Shown here: positions 26,486 through 37,415 of the stretch, in pieces
Layout: each line of letters opens with the position of its first letter
Numbering within the stretch: the first letter of the stretch is position 1
Origin: Engelhardtia mirabilis
GTDB lineage: Bacteria > Planctomycetota > UBA1135 > GCA-002686595
Reading direction: 5' to 3'
Assembly: GCA_007751255.1 (NCBI GenBank)
Contig: CP036296.1
Span: 620,001-684,000 of the forward strand
Length of the DNA: 64,000 bases
Program-made: the position numbers and the translations under genes
Notes under the pieces: model-generated
Databases searched by the model: none
Seen by the model: only the letters and a program-made list of their open reading frames with translations
What the model was told of the DNA's origin: nothing

Positions 26486-27103
26486 ATGGACCAACCCCCC
26501 CCCGGCCACGAGACCCTCGACCTCCTGCACCAAGCCCAGGGGGGCGACCGCGCCGCCCTCGAGCAGGCGCTGGCGCGCTGCTACCCCCACGTGCGGCGCA
26601 TCGTGCACGAGCGGCTGGGACCGGGTCTGCGGCGCTACGCCGAGTCCGGCGACGTGGTGCAGGAAGCCATGGGGGCCGTGGTCCGCGGCTACGACCGCTT
26701 CGAAGCCCGCGACGACGACGCCCTCGTGCGCTGGATCGCGCGGCTGGTGGAGAACCGCATCCGCGACCTGGCCAAGCACCACGGCCGGGCCAAGCGCAAC
26801 GCGGGTCCCCTGGTCGCTCTGGATGGCGGCGACGGCTCCGACTCGGCACCGGGCTTCGACCCCGCGCGCTCGTCGCTGACGCCCTTGGAGAAGGTCGCGG
26901 AGGCCGAGTCCGCCGCGCGCGTGCAGCTCGCGATCACCGCGCTCGAGCCGCGCCACCGGGACGTGATCCGCGCCCGCAACGAAGGACGCACCTGGGCGGA
27001 AGTCGCCGAGCACCTGCAACTGGCCAGCGAGGGCGCGGCGCGCATGCTCCACGCCCGCGCCATGGTGGCGTTGATGGAACGCGTCGGTCACGACGACGAG
27101 TAG
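26486..27103 (+). CDS. ECF-type RNA polymerase sigma factor
   Basis: ATG at 26486 (MDQPPPGHETLDLLHQ), 205 aa; the frame extends upstream to 26420 without a better start. Region 2 reads SGDVVQEAMGAVVRGYDRFE followed by VRWIARLVENRIRD. Region 4 is LEPRHRDVIRARNEGRTWAEVAEHL and a short helix-turn-helix (LASEGAARMLHARAM). This layout, including the HETLDLLH-type N-terminus, is typical of planctomycete ECF factors that pair with Ser/Thr kinases. The kinase gene starts 5 bp after the stop. The usual model is that kinase phosphorylation, rather than an anti-sigma factor, controls sigma activity; that is family knowledge, not shown here. Confidence 0.85.
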   Translation: MDQPPPGHETLDLLHQAQGGDRAALEQALARCYPHVRRIVHERLGPGLRRYAESGDVVQEAMGAVVRGYDRFEARDDDALVRWIARLVENRIRDLAKHHGRAKRNAGPLVALDGGDGSDSAPGFDPARSSLTPLEKVAEAESAARVQLAITALEPRHRDVIRARNEGRTWAEVAEHLQLASEGAARMLHARAMVALMERVGHDDE

Positions 27104-27108
27104 TGACC

Positions 27109-29619
27109 ATGGGCATTACCCAAGACGACGGCGGTGCGATCTCGGCCGCGGAGATCTTCGCCGGCTACCTGGCCCAGCGCGAAGACGACGACGCGCCCGA
27201 GTTCGAAGCACTGATCGGCGAGCACCCCGAGCTCGACAGCGAGCTGCGCCGCATGCACGACCTGTGGTCGCGGGTCGAGCCCCACGTGGGCCGGCTGATC
27301 GGGGACCGCCCAGTGCTGCCCAGCAGCGCCGGCACACCGCCGCCGCGCGAGCGCTACGAGATCGAGGGCGAGCTCGGTCGCGGCGGCATGGGCGTCGTGC
27401 TGCGCGTGCACGACGGCGCCCTGCGCCGCGAGCTGGCGCTCAAGGTCGCGCGGCCCGACAACGGCCCCCTGGGCGACCGCCGTCGTCGGCGTTTCCTGCG
27501 CGAGGCGCGCATCACGGCCAGGCTGGCCCATCCCGGCATCCTCCCGGTGCACGAGATCCACGTGGATGACACCGGTCGGGCCGCCTACTCCATGCCGGTG
27601 GTGGGGGGCGATACCCTCGAGGTGATCCTGCGCCGCGTCGCCGAGGGCGATCCCGAGTGGTCGCGGGAGCGCGTCCTCGGCGTGCTCCAACGGGTTTGCG
27701 AAGCCTTGGCCCACGCCCACGAGCGCGGCATCGTGCACCGCGACCTGAAGCCCGCGAACATCATGGTCGGGGCCTTCGGCGAGACCTACGTGGTCGACTG
27801 GGGCCTGGCGCGCTCCGACCGCGACGGCGACTCCGCCGACGGCACCGCCCTGGATTGGACGCCCGCGCTCGACCCCGACGCGGCGCCGGGGCTGACCTCC
27901 GACGGCGACGTGGTCGGCACGCCCGCCTACATGGCGCCCGAGCAGGCCGACGGTCGCATGGACGACGTGGGCCCGGCGTCGGACACCTACGCGGTGGGGT
28001 CCATGCTCTACGAGCTGCTCGCCGGGCGGCCGCCCTACCGCGGCGGCGGCGCGCGCGAGATCGTGGACCGCGTGCGCGCCGGGCCGCCGCAGCCCCTGGA
28101 GCGCTTCGACCCTACGCCGCCGGCGGAGCTGGTGGCCATCTGCGAGCGGGCCATGGCGCGTGAGCCGCGCGAGCGCTACGCGTCGATCGGCGCCCTGGCG
28201 GACGACCTGCGCGCACACCTGGAGGGCCGCGTCGTGAGCGCCTACGCCACCGGTGGCTGGGCCGAGCTGACCAAGTGGATCCAGCGCAACCGCGGCCTGG
28301 CCGCGGCCCTGGGCACGGTGGTCCTGGTGACCCTGATCGGCCTGCTCGTGATCCTGCACCTGCAGCGCCAGCGCGCGCGCGAGGGCCTGCTCGCGGCGGA
28401 TGGCTACAGACTGCGCGGCTACGTGGCCGAGGCCCAGGAGCTGTGGCCCGCGGTGCCCGCCACCATCCCCGCCATGGAGGCCTGGCTCGAGCGGGCGCGG
28501 GTCCTGGCCGGTCGTCGCGACGAACATCGCGCGCGCCTGGCCCGGACCAGCGGCGAGGGGCGCGACGAGCTGGTCGAGCTCCTGGCGGCCTTCGATGGAC
28601 TCGCGGGACCCCAGCCCGACAGTGATGGCGGCCTGATCGCCGACGTCGAGCGACGCGTGGCCTTCGCACGGACTCTGGTCGAGCGCACCCTGACGCCCGT
28701 CGCCGACGGCGGGACCACCTGGGCCGACGTCCGCGCCGCCGTCGCCGCCGACCCACGCTTCGACGGTCTCGACCTCGCGCCGCAGTTGGGCCTGGTGCCG
28801 ATCGGCCCGGACCCGCGCACGGGCCTGCATGAGTTCGCCCACCTCGCGAGCGGCTTGCCGCCGGTCCGCGATCGATCGGGTCAGTTGGTGCTCGAGCCCG
28901 CCTCGTCGATCGTGCTGGTGCTGATCCCCGGCGGCGAAGCGACCATGGGCGCCTGGCAACCGAGCGACGAGCACCCCGAGGGCAGCCCGCACGTGGACGC
29001 CGCGGCCAGTCCTTCCGAGTCGCCGGTGCACACGGTCTCGCTCGAGCCCTTCCTGATCGCCAAGTACGAGCTGACCCGCGCCCAGTGGCTCCGGATCACC
29101 GGCGAGCTGCCGATCCTGGACTGGGAGCGTTCCCCCGACATGCAGCTCCCGGTCTGCGGCCTCACTTGGCGCATGGCCATGGACGCGGCCAAGCGCATCG
29201 ACCTGACCCTGCCCACCGAAGCCCAGTGGGAGTACGCGGCCCGCGGCGGCAATCCCGGCCGCTGGTGGGGCGACGGCGGCGACACGCCCCTGGCCGAAGC
29301 CGAGTGGTTCGGCCCCGACGGCCCCGCGCCCGTGGGCACGCACCTGCCGAACCCCTTCGGCCTGCACGACACCATGGGCAACAACTTCGAGTGGGCCCGC
29401 GAGCGGCGCGGCGACTACACCGATCCCGTGGAGCCCGGCGACGGCGCCCGCGCGCGGCCCCGGCCCAGCGTCTACCGCCTGGTGCGCGGCGGCTCCTGGG
29501 GCATTCCCGCCCACCTGGCCCGCGTGTCGATGCGAATGGTCGACGGCCCCGACTCGGCCCGCGCCGTCAACGGCGCCCGGCTGGCGCGCGCCATCCGCGC
29601 CGAACACCTGGGATCTTGA
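27109..29619 (+). CDS. Membrane Ser/Thr protein kinase with FGE-sulfatase-like sensor domain
   Basis: ATG at 27109 follows tag-tga-cc; 836 aa. Residues ~1-80 are an acidic N-terminal domain. The kinase domain starts at ~84: Gly loop GELGRGGMGVV, Lys in LALKVARP, catalytic HRDLKPANIM (~209) and the DFG position read as VVDWGLARS (DWG variant), then GTPAYMAPEQ. One transmembrane helix (~397-418, GTVVLVTLIGLLVILHL). The outside part (~600-836) is a formylglycine-generating-enzyme/SUMF1-like domain: IPGGEATMGAW, ...LPTEAQWEYAARGG, GLHDTMGNNFEWA, VRGGSWG. In kinases this domain is usually a binding module rather than the sulfatase-activating enzyme. It forms an operon with the ECF sigma gene. Confidence 0.9.
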   Translation: MGITQDDGGAISAAEIFAGYLAQREDDDAPEFEALIGEHPELDSELRRMHDLWSRVEPHVGRLIGDRPVLPSSAGTPPPRERYEIEGELGRGGMGVVLRVHDGALRRELALKVARPDNGPLGDRRRRRFLREARITARLAHPGILPVHEIHVDDTGRAAYSMPVVGGDTLEVILRRVAEGDPEWSRERVLGVLQRVCEALAHAHERGIVHRDLKPANIMVGAFGETYVVDWGLARSDRDGDSADGTALDWTPALDPDAAPGLTSDGDVVGTPAYMAPEQADGRMDDVGPASDTYAVGSMLYELLAGRPPYRGGGAREIVDRVRAGPPQPLERFDPTPPAELVAICERAMAREPRERYASIGALADDLRAHLEGRVVSAYATGGWAELTKWIQRNRGLAAALGTVVLVTLIGLLVILHLQRQRAREGLLAADGYRLRGYVAEAQELWPAVPATIPAMEAWLERARVLAGRRDEHRARLARTSGEGRDELVELLAAFDGLAGPQPDSDGGLIADVERRVAFARTLVERTLTPVADGGTTWADVRAAVAADPRFDGLDLAPQLGLVPIGPDPRTGLHEFAHLASGLPPVRDRSGQLVLEPASSIVLVLIPGGEATMGAWQPSDEHPEGSPHVDAAASPSESPVHTVSLEPFLIAKYELTRAQWLRITGELPILDWERSPDMQLPVCGLTWRMAMDAAKRIDLTLPTEAQWEYAARGGNPGRWWGDGGDTPLAEAEWFGPDGPAPVGTHLPNPFGLHDTMGNNFEWARERRGDYTDPVEPGDGARARPRPSVYRLVRGGSWGIPAHLARVSMRMVDGPDSARAVNGARLARAIRAEHLGS

Positions 29620-29719
29620 GCCGCCGGCTCGCACGGTTGCTCGGCCCCCGTCCGCGCCCGAATGCCCGCGGCGAGCGCCTGACCACCGCGAAGCTCTGGC
29701 TGACGCGAACGCACATTCG

Positions 29720-29751
29720 CCGCGACCGACTGCCCGCCGCGACCGACTGCC
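29720..29751. repeat. 17-bp-period direct repeats downstream of the kinase
   Basis: Two copies of ccgcgaccgactgcc at 29720-29734 and 29737-29751, with further degenerate copies to ~29815 (for example ccgcgaccgac). They fill the ~200-bp gap between convergent genes. Function unknown. Confidence 0.7.
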
Positions 29752-29823
29752 TGATGGGAACGCTCGTCCGCCGTGATCGATCGCCCGTCGCGACGGACAA
29801 CCCGCCGCGACCGACGCGCGCCC

Positions 29824-31392
29824 TCAGCGAATCATGATGTCGGACTTGGGCCCATTCGGCTGGGCCAGGCCCGAGCCGGGGCCGAGGAACAGCACGCGGT
29901 CGGCGTTCTCGAGGCCGACCATCGCCGCGCCCATCTGGTCCTGGTTCAGGGTGCCGACCAGGGACCAGGACGCGAGGTTCGAGTCGATGCTGTAGACGTT
30001 CTTCTGGTAGACGGCCGTGCCGGTGGCCAGGTCCAGGGAGGTCAGCCCGTTGCCGAGGATGTAGTACACCCCGCCCATGCCGTCGTCGACGCAGATCAAG
30101 TGTCCGCAGCGGATCAGCGCCGGGATCGACGGCAGGCCCGACCACAGCTCGGTCAGCGCGTCGAACTTGAAGGCGTCGTTGAAGACCGTCGTCGACTGGG
30201 TGGAGAAGTCGATCGTGGTGCCGCCGGCGATCATGCCGTCGCCGTTGGCCATGCGGACGTTGCCGGTGTGGAGGCGTCCGCGGGGCAGGAAGTCGGTGGG
30301 GGCGATCTGGTCGGTCGAAGGGTCGAACAGGTAGCACTCGCCGGTCGACTGGGCGACTTGACCCGCCGCGCCGCCCTTGACGCCGCCGATGATCAGCACC
30401 TTGCCCGAGCCCAAGAGGATCGCGTCGGGCATGGTCAATGGAGCGGGCAGGAGCGGGCCCGCTGACCAAGTGCGCGTCAGCGGGCTCCAGATCTCGGTCG
30501 TGGCCTGGGGCGAGGCGACGCTCGCCGGCCAACCGATCGGGTGGGTGGTGGTGAAGTTCGAGCTGCCGCCGACCACGAGCACGCGCCCGTCGTTCAGCTT
30601 CGTCATCGTGTGCATCACCCGCGCCTGAGCCATGGGCGCGATGTTCGCGACCGTGCCGCTGGCGACGTCCACCAGGGTGACCTCAGCCGTCACGCCGCCG
30701 ACGCCGATGCCGCCGCTGAGCAGAATGCGCCCGTCGTCCAGGGTCACCGCGCGGTGGCGGAAGCGCGCCGTGGGCAGGTCGAGGCCCGCGGGGCTGAAGC
30801 TCTGGGTCTGCGGGTCGAAGAACGACGAGCGCGCGGTCGGCGTGCCGACCACCAGGGGATCGACCAACACCCCGCCGAGGGCCAGCACGCGACCGTCCTT
30901 GAGCGTCGACGCCGAATGCCACGCGCGCCGGGCCACATCGGCCGTGAGGGTCGGGAACACGTCGCCGGATCCGCCCAGCACGAACGACGTGCGGTTGGAG
31001 ACCTGGTCGACCAATGTCAGCAGTCCGGGCAAGCTCACGGCCTGGGCGAAGAGCGGCAGGCCGGCGAGGACTGGGCTCGCCGGCAGGCCGTAGCTGGCGC
31101 CAGCCTTGCCCGTGCCGTCGAGTCCGCCGACCGTCGCGATCGTGAAGAGGTCGAGGCCGACGCCGAGCAGGCGCGGGTCCAGGGGGTCCAGCAGGGACAG
31201 GGGCGTGGGCCCGACCTGGAACGAGGGCAGGATCACGTAGGCCGCGCCCGGCGCGCCGCCCTCGAGGGCGAAGTCGACGGCAGAGCCGAGCACGCCGTCC
31301 GAGAAGCTCAACTGGAGCTGGGCGGCGGCGGGGCTGGCGCAAAGGGCGGCGGCGGTGAGGGCGGCGAGCGGTCGCAGGGGCAGACGACCCAT
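29824..31392 (-). CDS. Secreted Kelch-repeat protein
   Basis: ATG at 31392 (MGRLPLRPLAALTAAALCASPAAAQ) is preceded by an AGGAGG-type site within cttccggagg tcctcc; the frame upstream to 32313 is antisense to the transporter gene and is ignored. 522 aa. After the signal, Kelch-type strands repeat: HSASTLKDGRVLALGG, HRAVTLDDGRILLSGG, HTMTKLNDGRVLVVGG, and a later IILG-type GKVLIIGG. These DGRVLxxGG pairs form a beta-propeller like galactose oxidase repeats. It lacks the copper-radical Cys/Tyr pattern I would expect of the oxidase. It is probably a secreted binding protein; substrate unknown. Confidence 0.8.
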   Translation of the reverse strand: MGRLPLRPLAALTAAALCASPAAAQLQLSFSDGVLGSAVDFALEGGAPGAAYVILPSFQVGPTPLSLLDPLDPRLLGVGLDLFTIATVGGLDGTGKAGASYGLPASPVLAGLPLFAQAVSLPGLLTLVDQVSNRTSFVLGGSGDVFPTLTADVARRAWHSASTLKDGRVLALGGVLVDPLVVGTPTARSSFFDPQTQSFSPAGLDLPTARFRHRAVTLDDGRILLSGGIGVGGVTAEVTLVDVASGTVANIAPMAQARVMHTMTKLNDGRVLVVGGSSNFTTTHPIGWPASVASPQATTEIWSPLTRTWSAGPLLPAPLTMPDAILLGSGKVLIIGGVKGGAAGQVAQSTGECYLFDPSTDQIAPTDFLPRGRLHTGNVRMANGDGMIAGGTTIDFSTQSTTVFNDAFKFDALTELWSGLPSIPALIRCGHLICVDDGMGGVYYILGNGLTSLDLATGTAVYQKNVYSIDSNLASWSLVGTLNQDQMGAAMVGLENADRVLFLGPGSGLAQPNGPKSDIMIR

Positions 31393-31529
31393 GGAGGACC
31401 TCCGGGAAGGGGCCACGGCGGACCTCCTGGAAGGGGGCAGGGGGGGGCGGAACGAAGTCGCCCCTAGAAGACGGGCGGGACCGCGCCCGGGTGCCTTTCG
31501 ATTCTGCTTCGAGGGCGCAGTTGGCGGGG

Positions 31530-32390
31530 CTACCGAGTCGCTTCTGTCTTCGGAGGCGCGAGGATCACGGCCGCGACGCCCCCGAGGGTCAGGACCCCGG
31601 CCGCCAAGAGGCGCGGCGTGGTGGCCTCCCCGAGCAGGACCACGCCCCCCGCCGCTGCCACGACCGGCACCGCCAACTGCACCACCGCGGCCCGGGTGCG
31701 GGTCAGGCCGCGCAGCGCCGCGTACCAGATCACGTAGCCGACACCGGAGGTCAGGGCGCCCGAGAGGCAGGCGAGAACCAGGCCCTCGCCGTCGATGCGG
31801 CCGCTGCCGAGGGCGAACAGGCCGACACCGGGGACGCCGGCCAGGACAAAGTTGCGGGCGGTGGCGCGCACCGGCGAGGCGACCCCGCGCCCGAGCAGCG
31901 AGTAGCCGCCCCAGGCGACCCCGGCGACGACCATCAGGGCCGCGCTGACCGGAGCCGGGGCGCTGGCGCCGGGCGCCAAGAGCCAGGCCAGGCCCCCGAT
32001 CGCCGCCAGGATCCCGACCGCCTGCGCGGCGCCGAGGCGCTCGCCGGCGTCGAGGCCCGCGCCGATCATCGTGATCTGGACCGACCCGAACAGCAGCAGC
32101 GCTCCGATCCCCGCGTCGAGGCCGACGTAGGCCAGGGAGAACGCCGTCGCGTAGACCAACAGGGCCACGGACGCGCCGAAGGGCCACGGGGCGCGCGGCC
32201 GCTCCCGGTCGCCGACGAAAGCCAGGGGCAGCAGCACCAGCGCGCCGCTCGCCAGGCGCAGGCCGGTGAATGCCAGGGGATCCATGGCGCCCCCGCGCAG
32301 GGCCGCGCGGCACAGGAGCGAGTTGCCGGCGAAGGCGACCAGGGTCAGGACCGTGAGCAGGATCGTCGTGGTCGGCCGCGGCTTGGGCAT
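31530..32390 (-). CDS. EamA/DMT-family transporter
   Basis: ATG at 32390 (MPKPRPTTTILLTVLTLVAF), 286 aa. About ten hydrophobic helices in two EamA repeats: N-terminal ...FAGNSLLCRAAL...LAFTGLRLASGALVL, second half ...GYVIWYAALRGLTRTRAAVVQL. It matches RhaT/EamA metabolite exporters in length and layout. The substrate is not evident. It stands alone between two secreted-protein genes, divergent from the downstream one. Confidence 0.85.
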   Translation of the reverse strand: MPKPRPTTTILLTVLTLVAFAGNSLLCRAALRGGAMDPLAFTGLRLASGALVLLPLAFVGDRERPRAPWPFGASVALLVYATAFSLAYVGLDAGIGALLLFGSVQITMIGAGLDAGERLGAAQAVGILAAIGGLAWLLAPGASAPAPVSAALMVVAGVAWGGYSLLGRGVASPVRATARNFVLAGVPGVGLFALGSGRIDGEGLVLACLSGALTSGVGYVIWYAALRGLTRTRAAVVQLAVPVVAAAGGVVLLGEATTPRLLAAGVLTLGGVAAVILAPPKTEATR

Positions 32391-32525
32391 GGCGGCAGGT
32401 TAGCGGCTGGCCCGCACGGATCCGTGGGCCAGCGCTCGCCGCCCGGTCGCCGGGGGCGCCCTTGCGGATCCGGCGATGGGCGCGGAGGATCCAGCCTTCA
32501 CCCCCGCCGTGTCCATCGACCTCCC

Positions 32526-33653
32526 ATGAACTCCATCGCCCGCTGCGTGCTCCCCGGTCTCGCCTCCCCCGTCCTCGGCCTGCTGCTCCTGGCCTCGGGC
32601 GCCGCCGCCCAGAACTGTGGCACGGCCACGCTGCTCAAGAACGACAGCCTGCCCAACGTGCCCGCCGGCCAGGTCACGGTCTCGATCGTGCCCGGCCTGT
32701 GCGAGAACGAGGCGGCCGCGGCGGTCCTGACCCTGCCCAACCCGGGCACCTCCTACGACGTCGGTCGCGTCTCCGTCGGCTTCGGCAACCAGTTCGGCAT
32801 CAACGGCAACACCGCCGTGGCCAACATCGAGATCTACGACGGGGTCAACTTCGTCGGCGCCAACGCGATCCTCGGTCCCAAGGTCTTCGACTTCGCGAGC
32901 GACGTCGGCGGCAACGTGCAGCTGACCAGCACGGGCCTCAACGAGTTCGACCTCTCGCCCTACGGCGTCACTGTGGGCGCTTCCGGCAACGCACAGATCG
33001 TGGTCGCCTGCCGCATGCTGATCAATCCCAATGGCAACTGCGCCTCGGGCTTCAGCACCAACTTCTTCACCGACAACTCCCAGGGCGGCTTCTTCGGTTG
33101 CGACCCGCTGATCACGCCCCAGGGCAAGAACCTGATCGACATCCTCGGACAGGGTTGGGTCGATCCGGCCCTGGCGACGGTCACCGGCCTGCCCCTGTGC
33201 CCGCTGTACTACTCGGGCAACTGGGCCATCCGCGCCTGCGTGACGCCGAACTCGCCCACCAACCCGCTGCAGGTGCAGGTCTCCGGCAGCCCCGCGGTCC
33301 CCGGCGGCTTCATCAACCTGACCTTCGACGCGCCCGGCTACGCCGGCGTGCCCTACGCCGCAGCGGCGTCCTTCGGCACCTTCCCGGGCATCCCGATCAG
33401 CTCGGGCGTCCCGCCGGTTCCGAACGTGGTGCCGCTCAACCCCGACGGCCTGTTCAACCTGAGCCTGACCGCGTCCGGCACCTTCGTGAACTTCTTCGGC
33501 CTGATCGGAGCCGGCGGTAGCGCACCCGGCATCGTGATCGTGCCGCCCGACCCGACCCTCAGCGGCCTGTCGTTCTACGTGGCCTTCGTGACCATCGCGA
33601 CCTCGCCCGCGCCCTGGGGCGTCTCGGCTCCGGCGACCTTGGCGATCCAGTAG
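32526..33653 (+). CDS. Secreted Cys-containing protein, unknown function
   Basis: ATG at 32526 (MNSIARCVLPGLASPVLGLLLLASGAAAQ); the open frame before it is antisense to the transporter. 375 aa. After the signal, NCGTATLLKNDSLPN. The protein is rich in Gly, Asn, Pro and aromatic residues. It has a C-terminal beta domain (GGFINLTFDAPGYAGVPYAAAASFG and TLSGLSFYVAFVTI). The C-terminal part is the kind seen in many secreted proteins of the Poly30/Engelhardtia-type planctomycetes, as I remember them. No enzyme motif. It is probably extracellular. Confidence 0.75.
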   Translation: MNSIARCVLPGLASPVLGLLLLASGAAAQNCGTATLLKNDSLPNVPAGQVTVSIVPGLCENEAAAAVLTLPNPGTSYDVGRVSVGFGNQFGINGNTAVANIEIYDGVNFVGANAILGPKVFDFASDVGGNVQLTSTGLNEFDLSPYGVTVGASGNAQIVVACRMLINPNGNCASGFSTNFFTDNSQGGFFGCDPLITPQGKNLIDILGQGWVDPALATVTGLPLCPLYYSGNWAIRACVTPNSPTNPLQVQVSGSPAVPGGFINLTFDAPGYAGVPYAAAASFGTFPGIPISSGVPPVPNVVPLNPDGLFNLSLTASGTFVNFFGLIGAGGSAPGIVIVPPDPTLSGLSFYVAFVTIATSPAPWGVSAPATLAIQ

Positions 33654-33725
33654 GCGGGGCTTCCCGGTAGACCGGGCTCCGATCCGCAGCGCGCGACGCG
33701 CTCGGGCAGCCGCTATCCTCGCGGC

Positions 33726-34517
33726 GTGCTCGAGCGCGTCGTGCATTCCAGCGGGCTGGTCGGCTACCGCTCCGCGGTCCTGGCGGGCCACGGTGTCCCG
33801 CACCTGTTCACCACCCGCGTCGGAGTGGGGGGCGACGAGCTCTGCGTGGGCAGCCTGTCCGATCGCGATCACCGCGCCCTGCGCGAGCTCGCCGGCGCGG
33901 ACCCCGGGGTCGGCCTGGATTGGCTGCGCCAGGTCCACGGGGCGCGGGTGCAGCGGGTCGACGAGCCCGACCCCGCCGGCGACGACGCCGGCGACGCGCT
34001 GATCTCTGCGCGCCCCGAGCGCATGGTCCTGGTCTACACCGCCGACTGCGTGCCGATCCTGATCGCCTCCGACGGCGGCGCGCGGGTTGCGGCCGTGCAC
34101 GCCGGTTGGCGCGGGCTGGTGGCCGGGGTCATCCCGGCGGCCCTCGATGCCTTGGGCGGCAGCGAGCCCGTGGCCGCCATCGGCCCCTGCCTCGGCGGTG
34201 CGCGGGCCGAGATGGGGCCCGAGGTGCTCGAGCAGTTCGAGCGCGCAGACCTGGGCGCGGCGCTGATCGGCGGCGAGGCGCTCCCCGCCGGGCGCGGTCG
34301 GGTGGAGCTGCGGCTGGCCGCGGAGCTGCAACTGCGCCGGGCCGGCGTGGCTTCGATCGACGTGAGCGACCGCTGCACCTGGACCCACGCGGACGAGCTG
34401 CACTCCCACCGCCGCGACGTGACCCACGGGCAGCGTCCCCGCGCCGGAAGGCTCGGCGCCATGGTGGCGCCCACGCCCAGAGGCGGCGCTCGGCCCGTGG
34501 CGGCGACCCTGGGCTGA
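33726..34517 (+). CDS. pgeF: Laccase-domain (YfiH/PgeF) protein
   Basis: GTG at 33726 (VLERVVHSSGLVGYRS), 263 aa, normal length. Conserved metal/active-site motifs are present: LRQVHGARVQ (His), YTADCVPILI (Cys), AVHAGWRGLV (His) and IGPCLGGARAE. Characterised members (YlmD, LACC1/FAMIN) act on purine nucleosides as adenosine deaminase/phosphorylase. The Escherichia coli YfiH protein (PgeF) removes L-Ala errors from peptidoglycan precursors. Which applies here is unknown. It is 51 bp upstream of the AAA+ gene, probably in one operon. Confidence 0.9.
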   Translation: MLERVVHSSGLVGYRSAVLAGHGVPHLFTTRVGVGGDELCVGSLSDRDHRALRELAGADPGVGLDWLRQVHGARVQRVDEPDPAGDDAGDALISARPERMVLVYTADCVPILIASDGGARVAAVHAGWRGLVAGVIPAALDALGGSEPVAAIGPCLGGARAEMGPEVLEQFERADLGAALIGGEALPAGRGRVELRLAAELQLRRAGVASIDVSDRCTWTHADELHSHRRDVTHGQRPRAGRLGAMVAPTPRGGARPVAATLG

Positions 34518-34568
34518 CGCTCGCCCTATCATCGGCGCCCCGGCGACGACCAGGCCGGACCCCCGACG

Positions 34569-37403
<2,835 letters not shown>

Positions 37404-37415
37404 GCCTGCGCGGCC

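Noticed and set aside
23456-27091. A 1211-aa minus-strand reading frame across four plus-strand genes
   Set aside because: It is antisense to the cysteine-rich paralogs, sigma factor and their spacers. Its composition is a GC-rich shadow with no domain. The same holds for the long frames at 32400-37352 (minus) and 40970-45505 (plus).
27088-29634. An 848-aa minus-strand frame under the kinase gene
   Set aside because: It is antisense to a clear kinase and has Gly/Ala/His-rich shadow composition without motifs.
33663-33676. Short inverted repeat cccggt/accggg after the 32526-33653 gene as a terminator
   Set aside because: Only 6 bp with a 2-nt loop and no U-tract; too weak to call.
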